Positions 34,901 to 41,797 of a stretch of DNA of 64,000 nucleotides are shown one piece after another. How positions within the stretch are numbered: the first letter of the stretch is position 1; the number at the start of each line of letters is the position of its first letter. The position numbers were made by a program, and so were the translations under genes. The notes below the pieces were generated by a model. It saw only the letters and a program-made list of their open reading frames with translations. It searched no databases and had not been told where the DNA came from. The DNA comes from JASHPR01 sp963795055 (lineage in GTDB: Bacteria; Actinomycetota; Actinomycetes; Streptosporangiales; Streptosporangiaceae): the NCBI GenBank assembly GCA_963795055.1, contig CAWCGJ010000020.1:124001-188000 (forward strand), written 5' to 3'.

Positions 34901-35485
34901 CCGGCCATCCCCTCGCCGTGGGCGCCCACGGTGACCGCCACCTCCCCGGTCACCACGCCGCACCGGGCCGCCAACCCCGCAACGCCCGCCCGCTGCCCCA
35001 ACTCACTCACCGCGGCCGACCAGGTCCAGGCCGGCGCGCACCGCCCGCTCCGCGTCGCCCTCCGCGGCCGCCGGGGCCCCCCACACCGCCATCACCGCGT
35101 CCCCGATGAACTTCTCTACGACCCCTCCGTAACGCTCGATCACCGTCCGCGCCACCACGAAGTACTCACTCAGCAGCTCCCGCACCGCCTCGGGATCCCG
35201 CGACTCCGACAGCGGCGTGAACCCCACCAGATCGCAGAACAGCACCGAGCACACCCGGCGCTCCGCCACCGGACTGGCCGGTGCCGTGGCGCCCGGCGGC
35301 GCCGGCATGGTTACCGACGAGGCCGACGCGGACCCGGGCAGCACGTGACCGCAGGCATGGCAGAAGCGATGGCCGGCGACGACAGGCTCACCACACGACG
35401 GGCAGCCCTCCACAGGCGCACCGCAATGCCCGCAGAACCGGTATCCCTCTGCGAGAGGCGCTCGGCACCGCGCGCACCTTTCCAT
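31913..35485 (-). CDS. zinc-ribbon / class III adenylate cyclase / AAA-ATPase / TPR signalling protein, two apparent frameshifts
   Basis: After repair, one protein of about 1190 residues. It has two N-terminal zinc ribbons (CARCRAPLAEGYRFCGHCG and CPSCGEPVVAGHRFCHACG), then a class III cyclase domain with complete catalytic residues (FCDLVGFT, EKFIGDAVMAVWG, NTAARVQ). A STAND-type ATPase follows, with Walker A GPAGVGKSR and VVLVEDAQCAD, and then TPR-like helices to the C-terminus. Joints: remove one base in GGCC 35014-35017, and add one base at CCC 34433-34435. ATG 35485 follows AAAGG. It likely makes cAMP in response to a partner bound by the TPR region. Confidence 0.85.
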
Positions 35486-35601
35486 CAGGCCTTTATACCC
35501 GCCGGCCCGGCCCCTGGTACACGGGCCGCATCCGCTACGGCGTGCGCATTCCGGCCTCTCGATCACCACGATCAACCGGCCCCGGCGTACGATCGGTTCC
35601 C

Positions 35602-35943
35602 ATGGCGAGTCAGGGCGCCGAGATTCGTTACCTCCAGGTACAGACGACGACTGACTCGCGGGCGGAGGCGATGGAACTCGCCCACGACGCGGTGGCGGCC
35701 AGGCTCGCCGCGTGCGCGCAGGTGGCCGGCCCGATCGCGAGCACGTACTGGTGGGAGGACGGCCTGGAGCGGGCCGAGGAATGGCTGGTCATGCTGAAGC
35801 TGCCCGCCGACCGCTACCAGCCGCTCGCCGATTTTCTCGCCGAGCGGCACAGCTACGACGAGCCCGAGATCATCGCGACACCGATCGTCGCCGGCTCGCC
35901 GGCCTACCTAAGCTGGATCGAGGAGGAAACTCGCCCTGAGTGA
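35602..35943 (+). CDS. cutA: divalent-cation tolerance protein CutA
   Basis: CutA1-like trimeric protein, 113 residues: VQTTTDSRAEAMELA, RLAACAQVAGPIASTYWWEDGLERAEEWLVMLK (ACAQV and the W-W strand), HSYDEPEIIATPI and YLSWIEEET are all family features. ATG at 35602. The stop region serves as leader of the next gene, whose frame begins eight bases after the TGA. Its exact physiological role is unsettled in the family (copper tolerance, PII-like fold). Confidence 0.93.
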   Translation: MASQGAEIRYLQVQTTTDSRAEAMELAHDAVAARLAACAQVAGPIASTYWWEDGLERAEEWLVMLKLPADRYQPLADFLAERHSYDEPEIIATPIVAGSPAYLSWIEEETRPE

Positions 35944-35950
35944 AGGCTGG

Positions 35951-36784
35951 GTGTGGGTGGAGACTGACCACGGGCTGTTCGGCCCGGACTCGGTGACCTG
36001 GCGGATCATGAAGGAGCCGGTTATCTGGGTGGCGGGCTTCCGCGCCTTGTACCTGCAGGCGCTCCATCCCCGGGTCATGCGCGGGACCTGGCAGAACACC
36101 TCGTTCGCCCAGCCCGGCGAGGCCTGGGGCCGGTTCGTCCGCACCGCCGAGTTCGTCGGCGTGCGGACCTACGGCAGCACGGCGCAGGTGGATCGCGCCG
36201 CCCGGCGGGTACGGAAGCTGCACGCCTCGCTGACCGGGATCGATCCCGACGGGACCCGGTTCCGGCTGAACGAGCCCGAGTTGCTGCTCTGGGTGCACTG
36301 CGGCGAGGTCGCGTCCTACGCGGACATCGCCCGGCGCAGCGGCATGGGCGTCGGGCAGGCGGACCTGGACGCGTTCGTCGACGAGCAGCGGCGCAGCGCC
36401 GCCGTGGTGGGCCTGGACCCCGCCGTGGCGCCGGGCAGTATGGCCGGGCTCGATGCCTACTACGAACAGATCAGGCCCAGCCTGTACGCCTGCCCCGAGG
36501 CCAGGCAGGCGTTGATGAAGTCCTACCACCCGGACGTGCCCGCGGAGTTCCGGGCGCTGAAGCTGATGGTCCCGCCGCTGAACACGCTCGCGTTCGCCAG
36601 CCTGCCCCGCTGGGCGCGCAGGATGTACGGCACGCCGGGCAGCCCGCTCACCGACGTGGGCGCCACGGCCGCCCTGCGCATGGCGCACCAGTCCGCGACC
36701 CGCATCCCGCGGCAACTGCTGTACCTGCCCGCCGCCCGCGCGGCCCGTCGGCGGCGGGACCGCGAGCGCCGGGCCGCCGCCTAG
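35951..36784 (+). CDS. MpaB-like oxygenase-family protein (DUF2236)
   Basis: DUF2236/MpaB-type protein, 277 residues from GTG 35951. Family marks: GLFGPDSVTWRI, YLQALHPRVMRGTWQNTSF (the histidine that ligates haem in related enzymes) and VHCGEVASY. Members include latex-clearing-protein relatives and the mycophenolic acid enzyme MpaB; the substrate is unknown. GAGGAGGAAACTC lies 20 bases before this GTG, so a CTG at 35936 could be the real start. It is coupled to cutA. The C-terminus is Arg/Ala-rich. Confidence 0.82.
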   Translation: MWVETDHGLFGPDSVTWRIMKEPVIWVAGFRALYLQALHPRVMRGTWQNTSFAQPGEAWGRFVRTAEFVGVRTYGSTAQVDRAARRVRKLHASLTGIDPDGTRFRLNEPELLLWVHCGEVASYADIARRSGMGVGQADLDAFVDEQRRSAAVVGLDPAVAPGSMAGLDAYYEQIRPSLYACPEARQALMKSYHPDVPAEFRALKLMVPPLNTLAFASLPRWARRMYGTPGSPLTDVGATAALRMAHQSATRIPRQLLYLPAARAARRRRDRERRAAA

Positions 36785-37371
36785 CCCGGCGGCACGTTCC
36801 ACGTCCTGATCACCGGATAACCGTGCTCGGTGCAGAGCGTGGAGAAGGTACCCGTGTCGAGGCGGAACAGGCGCCCGTCGTCCGGGTCGAGCTGCAGCCA
36901 GCGGGCGGTCAGCACGCGCAGGACGTGCCCGTGCGCTACCAGCGCCACGTCGCCCTGGGCCAGCAGCGGCTCCACCCGGGCCAGCACCGCGTCGGTCCGC
37001 AGCCCCACCTGCGCCACGGTCTCGCCGGGATGGGCGGCGTCGCCCGGGATCACGCCGTCCCGCCACAGGTACCAGCCCGGGCGCTCGGCCTGGATCTGCG
37101 GTGTGGTCAGTCCCTCGTAGCCGCCGTAGTCCCACTCCCACAGATCGGGGTCGGGCTTGGCGTTGTGCAGCCCGGCCAGCTCGGCGGTGCGCACCGCCCG
37201 GATGGCCGGGCTGGTGAACACGGCGTGGAATTGCCGCCGGGCCAGCGCCGGGGCGAGCTCGGCCGCGGCCGCCTCGCCGCGGGAGGTCAGCGGGATGTCG
37301 GTGCGGCCGGTGTGCGCGCCGGACGCGCTCCACTCGGTCTCGCCGTGCCGGAGCAGGATCAGGTCTCCCAT
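36781..37371 (-). CDS. histidine phosphatase (phosphoglycerate-mutase family)
   Basis: Phosphatase of 196 residues from ATG 37371. The catalytic motif LLRHGETEWS is at residues 6-15, TGRTDIPLTSRG follows, and the second histidine is in VALVAHGHVLRVL. EWDYGGYEGL gives the usual acid. The substrate could be phosphosugar or alpha-ribazole phosphate; not determinable. It overlaps the end of the MpaB-like gene by four bases (convergent) and is divergent from the ArsR-like gene. Confidence 0.9.
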   Translation of the reverse strand: MGDLILLRHGETEWSASGAHTGRTDIPLTSRGEAAAAELAPALARRQFHAVFTSPAIRAVRTAELAGLHNAKPDPDLWEWDYGGYEGLTTPQIQAERPGWYLWRDGVIPGDAAHPGETVAQVGLRTDAVLARVEPLLAQGDVALVAHGHVLRVLTARWLQLDPDDGRLFRLDTGTFSTLCTEHGYPVIRTWNVPPG

Positions 37372-37434
37372 GGCCCCATCATCGCCGGTCCGCGCGCGGG
37401 GCGGACGACTACCCGGGCGGCGCCCGATAAGCCT

Positions 37435-37463
37435 TTGACAAGCCAGGCAGTCATGTGTAAGTT
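37435..37463 (+). promoter_or_regulatory. promoter before the ArsR-like gene
   Basis: TTGACA (37435-37440) and TAAGTT (37458-37463) with a 17-base spacer. The -35 is perfect, the -10 weak. Transcription would start near 37470, at the edge of the palindrome. Confidence 0.5.
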
Positions 37464-37494
37464 CGAGCTGACATGTAAGACTGAGCTTACATGT
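37453..37494. promoter_or_regulatory. overlapping operator palindromes for the ArsR-like regulator
   Basis: ACATGTAAG-ACTGAG-CTTACATGT (37471-37494) is a perfect 9-bp inverted repeat with a 6-base spacer. A second, degenerate copy with the same spacing (ATGTGTAAG-TTCGAG-CTGACATGT, 37453-37476) overlaps it. They lie right at the predicted transcription start, where autorepression is expected. Confidence 0.7.
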
Positions 37495-37908
37495 GAAGGA
37501 ACCAGCACGAGCCAGGAGCCGACGCTGACCCACGAGACCGGGCCGCTCACCGACGAGGAGGAGCTGCTCACCATGCTCACGGCCGTGGCCAACCCGCTGC
37601 GGCTGCGGGTCATCGCCGAGCTGGCGGAGGGGCGGGTTCATGTCAGCGAGCTGGCGCGCCGGCTCGGGATCTCCCGGCCGCTGCTGTACATGCACCTGGA
37701 TCGGCTGGAGAAGGCGGGCATCGTGACCGGCCACCTGGAACTGTCCGAGGACGGGAAGGCCATGAAGTACTTCGAGCTGGCGCCGTTCGAGCTGCGGCTG
37801 GACGCGGACGTTATCACCGAGGCACTGCGGTCCAGCGATCACAGCGCCCGGACCGCCCCGGAGACCGGCGGGCAGCCGGACGGCCAGAGGAAAGAGAGCG
37901 ACCTATGA
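37453..37908 (+). CDS. ArsR-type winged-helix regulator
   Basis: Small DNA-binding protein. The recognisable part starts at EEELLTMLTAVANPLRLRVIAELAEG and runs through the helix-turn-helix HVSELARRLGISRPLLYMHLDRLEKAGIV to KAMKYFELAPFEL. The start is uncertain: ATG 37453 would translate the operator palindromes and precede the predicted transcription start, while ATG 37573 (after GAGGAGGAG) omits the conserved EEELL. It is followed with ATGA overlap by the small membrane-protein gene, then a sensor-domain protein and MMPL genes, so it probably controls this membrane unit. Confidence 0.85.
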   Translation: MCKFELTCKTELTCEGTSTSQEPTLTHETGPLTDEEELLTMLTAVANPLRLRVIAELAEGRVHVSELARRLGISRPLLYMHLDRLEKAGIVTGHLELSEDGKAMKYFELAPFELRLDADVITEALRSSDHSARTAPETGGQPDGQRKESDL

Positions 37909-38177
37909 CTGGCATGCACACGCTGGCCAACAACGGCGTGAACTGGACCCCGATCGCGATCTCCGTCGGGATCGTCGCCGTCGTGGGCGCGGTGATCGCG
38001 GTGATCGTGGCCTCCTACTTCCGGCTGCAGAGCCACCGCGCCGACGCGGTCGCGATGGCCAACTACCGCAAGCTGGCCGAGGAGGCCGTGGCTAACCAGC
38101 AGGAACTGCGCGACCAGCTGGCCAAGCTCACCGAGAAGGTGCAGGCCGTGGAGCAGCTGATGCGGGAGGTCGGATGA
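37905..38177 (+). CDS. small single-pass membrane protein with coiled coil
   Basis: Protein of 90 residues: transmembrane helix at about 17-40 (IAISVGIVAVVGAVIAVIVA), then a heptad-like helix to the end (NYRKLAEEAVANQQELRDQL and onwards). Unrecognised beyond that. The start overlaps the ArsR-like stop and its stop overlaps the next start (both ATGA), so the three are one translationally coupled unit. The coiled coil suggests it oligomerises or binds a partner, perhaps the sensor-domain protein. Confidence 0.85.
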   Translation: MTGMHTLANNGVNWTPIAISVGIVAVVGAVIAVIVASYFRLQSHRADAVAMANYRKLAEEAVANQQELRDQLAKLTEKVQAVEQLMREVG

Positions 38178-39052
38178 GCACGGCGCTGCGCGGCCGGCCA
38201 GCAAGCAACGGCAGCGTCGCTGACGGCCCGCAACCCGCGCACGACGGCGGCACCCGGCTGCGCCTGTACCGCAACCCGCTGCGGCTTGCTGTCTCGCCCA
38301 CCCTGTGGCGCGCGGCCTGGTTCCTGGCCGTCTACGTCTTCGTGGTCGGCTGGGCGCTGTTCGCCGTGGCCCTCACCGTGACCGTGACCGCCGCGGTCCT
38401 CCTGATCACCCTGGCCGGTATCCCGCTGCTGGTCGCCGCCGCAGCGGTGCTGCGGTGGTGCGCCGACGTCGAGCGCGGCCGGCTGCGTCAGGTGCTCGCC
38501 GGGCCGGTCAGGGCCGGGTACCGTCCGGCGAGCGCCGGCCTCCTGGCCGAGGCCAGGGCCCGATGGCAGGACCCGGCCACCTGGCGCGATGTCGCCTACC
38601 TGGTCGGGCTCTGGGCGCCGCTTTTCGTCCTGGACACGATCGTGCTCAGCGTGTGGCTGACCTTCCTGGCCGGGGTCACCCTGCCGGCCTGGTACTGGGC
38701 GCCGCGCGGCAACGCCGGCATCGGGTACACCAGCCCGACGACCATCCACGGCGTCGCGCTCGGCTACTTCCCGCACGGCCCGCACGGGCCCGGCGGGGTC
38801 GGACTGTACGTGGACAGCCTGCCCGCGGCCCTGCTCGCCGCGGCCGGCTTCCTCGTCCTGTTCCTCATCTTCAGCTACGCCCTGGTCGCCACCGCCCGCG
38901 CGCATGCGTCGGTCGCACGCGCCCTGCTCCGCGCCCCCGCCGACCCGCTGGCACCGGCCAAGGAGGTCCTCGCCGGGCCGGGCCCGCTGGGCCCGCTGCA
39001 GGACCGCCGGGCGCCCGCTTCCGCCCATCCGCCCGACCGCACCCAGCAGTGA
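38174..39052 (+). CDS. membrane protein with a putative sensor domain (PF13796-like)
   Basis: Protein of 292 residues with paired hydrophobic segments at about 47-93 and 140-170 and one near 218-243. The order (RNPLRLAVSPTLWRAAWFLAVY, ITLAGIPLL, DPATWRDVAYLVGLW) matches the 'putative sensor' region normally found at the N-terminus of actinobacterial histidine kinases, here without any kinase. It is coupled by ATGA to the small membrane protein. A stand-alone sensor, or a transporter accessory for the MMPL proteins downstream, are both possible. Confidence 0.75.
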   Translation: MSTALRGRPASNGSVADGPQPAHDGGTRLRLYRNPLRLAVSPTLWRAAWFLAVYVFVVGWALFAVALTVTVTAAVLLITLAGIPLLVAAAAVLRWCADVERGRLRQVLAGPVRAGYRPASAGLLAEARARWQDPATWRDVAYLVGLWAPLFVLDTIVLSVWLTFLAGVTLPAWYWAPRGNAGIGYTSPTTIHGVALGYFPHGPHGPGGVGLYVDSLPAALLAAAGFLVLFLIFSYALVATARAHASVARALLRAPADPLAPAKEVLAGPGPLGPLQDRRAPASAHPPDRTQQ

Positions 39053-39131
39053 GCCCCCGCCCGCGAGTGGCAGCTCGCGGGCGAGGGCCAGGAAACGACC
39101 AGCCGCACCGGGCACCACGGAATGAGAGGCC

Positions 39132-41516
39132 ATGATGAGCCAGCCGCAGAATCCAGTATTGCCGCAAGCCGGTCCGCCCAGCCACGACCAACACAGCCCT
39201 GGCCCACAGAGCCCCGGGCAGCACAGCCACGACCAGCGCAGCCACGACCAGCACAGCCCCGGCCGGAGCCCGCGGCGCCGTGCCCCGTTCGTCGAGAGGG
39301 TGGCCGGGTGGAGCGCCCGGCACCGCAAGACCGCCGTGTTCGGCTGGCTGGCCCTGGTCGCCCTGGTCTTCGCGGGCGGGCAGGCGCTCGGCACCAAGAG
39401 CCTGCCCGCCTACGACGCCGGCCAGTCCGGCCAGGCCGAGCAGGCCCTGCACCGGCTGGGCGTCGTCGCCCCGGCCGTGGAGGACGTGCTGATCCAGGCC
39501 CGGCAGCCCGGCCGCACGTTCGCCACTGATCCCGCCATGCGGCAGGCGGCCCGGCAGGTTGCCGCGGCCCTGGCCAGATTGCCCCGGGCCGCGACCGACG
39601 TCAGATCCCCGCTGGGCCACCGGGCCCTCGTCTCCGCCGACGGGCGCAGCGCCCTGGTCACCTTCCAGGTTCCCGGGCCGGCCGACGACCAGGCCACGGC
39701 CGTCGCGCCCGCGCTGAGCGCGGTCGCCGCGGTCCAGGCCAGGTATCCCGGCCTGCGGATCGCCGAGGGCGGTGACGCGAGCTACGCCCGGGCCATCAAC
39801 TCCGTCCTGGACACCGGCTTCCGCCGGGCCGAGGCGACCTCGGTGCCGATCACGCTGATCCTGCTGGTGCTCGTGTTCGGCGCGCTGATCGCCGCCGGCA
39901 TCCCGCTGCTGCTCGCCGCCACCTCGGTGGTGACCGCGCTGTCGCTGCTGACCCTGGTCAGCCGGTGGCTGCCGGTCGGGTCGAGCACGTCGGAGGTGGT
40001 ACTGATCATCGGGATGGCGGTCGGCATCGACTACTCGCTGTTCTACCTGCGCCGCGAGCGCGAGGAGCGCACCGCGGGACACGACACCCGCGAGGCCCTG
40101 CGGATCGCCGCCGCCACCTCCGGGCGCGCGATCATGGTGTCCGGGCTGACCGTCATGATCGCCCTGGCCGGGCTGTTCCTGACCGGCTACGACGTGTTCA
40201 CCGGGGTGGCGCTCGGTACGATCGCCGTGGTCGGCGTCGCGGTGCTCGGCTCCCTCACCGTGCTGCCCGCGCTGCTGTCCTGGCTCGGGCCGTGGGCCGA
40301 CCGGGGCCGGATCCCGTTCCTCGGCGGCAAGCGGACCGCCGCCCGCCCGTCCCGGGTCTGGGCCGCCCTGGCGCGCCGGGTGGTCCGCCGCCCGGTGGCC
40401 TGGGGCGGCGCGGCCGCGATCGCGCTGCTCGCGCTGGCCGCGCCCGCGGTCGGCATGCGGCTCGGCAGCCCGGCCATCGACCTGCCCGCCAGCTCCCCGG
40501 TACTGCAGGCGGTCGACCGGATTTCCCAGGCGTTCCCGCAGTCACCGTCTCCGGCCCAGGTGGTGGTGACCGGCACCGGCCTCACCAGCCCGGGGATGCG
40601 GGGCGCGATCGGCGCGCTGCAGGCCAGGGCCGTGGCCGGCGGCCCGATCCACGAGCCGATCACCGTCACCCCGGTGGCGCAGGGCCGTGGCCTGATCATC
40701 GGCGTCCCGCTGGCCGGCAATGGGGGCGACGCCGCCTCTAGCCACGCCCTGCTCACCCTGCGCGACCAGGTCCTGCCCGCCACGCTCGGCCGGGTCGGCG
40801 GGATCAGGTACGCCGTGACGGGGGACACCGCGCAGAGCTACGACGACACCGCCGCGCTGCACTCGGCCACCCCGGCGGTGGTCGCGTTCGTGGTGGTGCT
40901 CGCGTTCGGGCTGCTGCTGGTGGCGTTCCGCTCGGCCGCGATCCCGCTGGTCTCGATCGCGCTGAACCTGCTGTCGGTCGGCGCCGCCTACGGCCTGATC
41001 ACCCTGATCTTCCAGGATGGCCGGCTGCAGGGGCTGCTCGGCTACACGTCGTTCGGCGGGATCATCCCGTGGATTCCGCTGTTCATGTTCGTGCTGCTGT
41101 TCGGGCTGAGCATGGACTACCACGTGTTCATCCTCAGCCGCATCCGCGAGCTGCGCTCGCGGGGGGCCACGACCCGCGAGGCCATCGTCGGCGGCATCTC
41201 GAGCAGCGCCGGGGTGGTGACGAGCGCAGCCGTGATCATGGTCGCCGTGTTCGCCATCCTGGCCACGCTGCCGATCGTCGACACCAAGACGCTCGGCATC
41301 GGCCTGGCCGCCGCGGTGCTCATCGACGCCACCGTGGTACGCGGGATCCTGCTGCCCGCGGCCATGTCCTTGCTGGGGGAGCGGTGCTGGTACCTGCCGC
41401 GCTGGCTGTCCTGGCTGCCGGGCCGCGGGCTCCAGGCCGGATCCGCAGCCGCGGGCCCGGCGGCCGCCGGGCCGGCGGTCCCCAGCGAGCCGGCCGCCAG
41501 CGCCCTGGCCCGCTAG
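39132..41516 (+). CDS. MMPL-family transporter (first of two)
   Basis: RND-superfamily exporter of 794 residues with two repeats of membrane segments and extracellular loops. Conserved GIDYSLFYLRREREE and GLSMDYHVFILSRIRE segments carry the proton-relay Asp-Tyr pairs. The N-terminus (about 10-45) is a His/Gln/Ser/Pro repeat before SARHRK. MMPL proteins export lipids, siderophores or drugs; the cargo is unknown. ATG 39132 or ATG 39135, after GAGAGG. It lies 79 bases after the sensor-domain gene and may be cotranscribed with it. Confidence 0.92.
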   Translation: MMSQPQNPVLPQAGPPSHDQHSPGPQSPGQHSHDQRSHDQHSPGRSPRRRAPFVERVAGWSARHRKTAVFGWLALVALVFAGGQALGTKSLPAYDAGQSGQAEQALHRLGVVAPAVEDVLIQARQPGRTFATDPAMRQAARQVAAALARLPRAATDVRSPLGHRALVSADGRSALVTFQVPGPADDQATAVAPALSAVAAVQARYPGLRIAEGGDASYARAINSVLDTGFRRAEATSVPITLILLVLVFGALIAAGIPLLLAATSVVTALSLLTLVSRWLPVGSSTSEVVLIIGMAVGIDYSLFYLRREREERTAGHDTREALRIAAATSGRAIMVSGLTVMIALAGLFLTGYDVFTGVALGTIAVVGVAVLGSLTVLPALLSWLGPWADRGRIPFLGGKRTAARPSRVWAALARRVVRRPVAWGGAAAIALLALAAPAVGMRLGSPAIDLPASSPVLQAVDRISQAFPQSPSPAQVVVTGTGLTSPGMRGAIGALQARAVAGGPIHEPITVTPVAQGRGLIIGVPLAGNGGDAASSHALLTLRDQVLPATLGRVGGIRYAVTGDTAQSYDDTAALHSATPAVVAFVVVLAFGLLLVAFRSAAIPLVSIALNLLSVGAAYGLITLIFQDGRLQGLLGYTSFGGIIPWIPLFMFVLLFGLSMDYHVFILSRIRELRSRGATTREAIVGGISSSAGVVTSAAVIMVAVFAILATLPIVDTKTLGIGLAAAVLIDATVVRGILLPAAMSLLGERCWYLPRWLSWLPGRGLQAGSAAAGPAAAGPAVPSEPAASALAR

Positions 41517-41565
41517 GCTCCTTCCGGATCGTGGTTGATCCGGGCCGGCACAGGGAGTTGTGAAT

Positions 41566-41604
41566 CGCCCCGGGTTCGGTGGAGGTTCCACCGAACCCGG
41601 GGCG
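41566..41604 (+). terminator. strong terminator hairpin after the first MMPL gene
   Basis: CGCCCCGGGTTCGGTGGA and TCCACCGAACCCGGGGCG form a perfect 18-bp stem with a 3-base loop, 50 bases after the stop. There is no T run, as is common in high-GC actinomycetes. Confidence 0.85.
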
Positions 41605-41689
41605 AATGCTGTCCGGGTATCTGGGAGCCTGCCGGAGTTGTCCGTGGCTGCCGTGGAGCTATCCCGGACCGTTATCGGGATCCGCCGCA

Positions 41690-41751
41690 AACTGACGTCC
41701 GTGTCAGGTTAAACTCGCCGGAGCCGGGCAGAGCTGACACAGACGTCAGTT
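41690..41751. promoter_or_regulatory. pair of CTGAC-N6-GTCAG operators before the second MMPL gene
   Basis: AACTGACGTCCGTGTCAG (41690-41707) and its near-perfect inverted copy CTGACACAGACGTCAGTT (41734-41751, one mismatch). Each is itself a CTGAC-N6-GTCAG palindrome. Centres are 42 bases apart, four helix turns. They lie 47-108 bases before ATG 41798. A further ATCCCG-N9-CGGGAT repeat is at 41661-41681. Confidence 0.75.
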
Positions 41752-41797
41752 CAGGCCCGGCCGAACCAGGCCGCCGCTCCCGATACCCCCGAGGCCC

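Noticed and set aside
33458..35797. Plus-strand frame opposite the cyclase-ATPase gene
   Set aside because: No domains; the minus strand carries zinc ribbons, cyclase and Walker motifs in the same place.
39170..39265. CRISPR-like short repeats
   Set aside because: The repeats are in frame, code for a biased peptide and have no spacers of constant length.
41566..41604. Possible attachment site or transposon end, because the inverted repeat is perfect
   Set aside because: The 3-base loop and position right after a stop fit a terminator; no integrase or target duplication is nearby.
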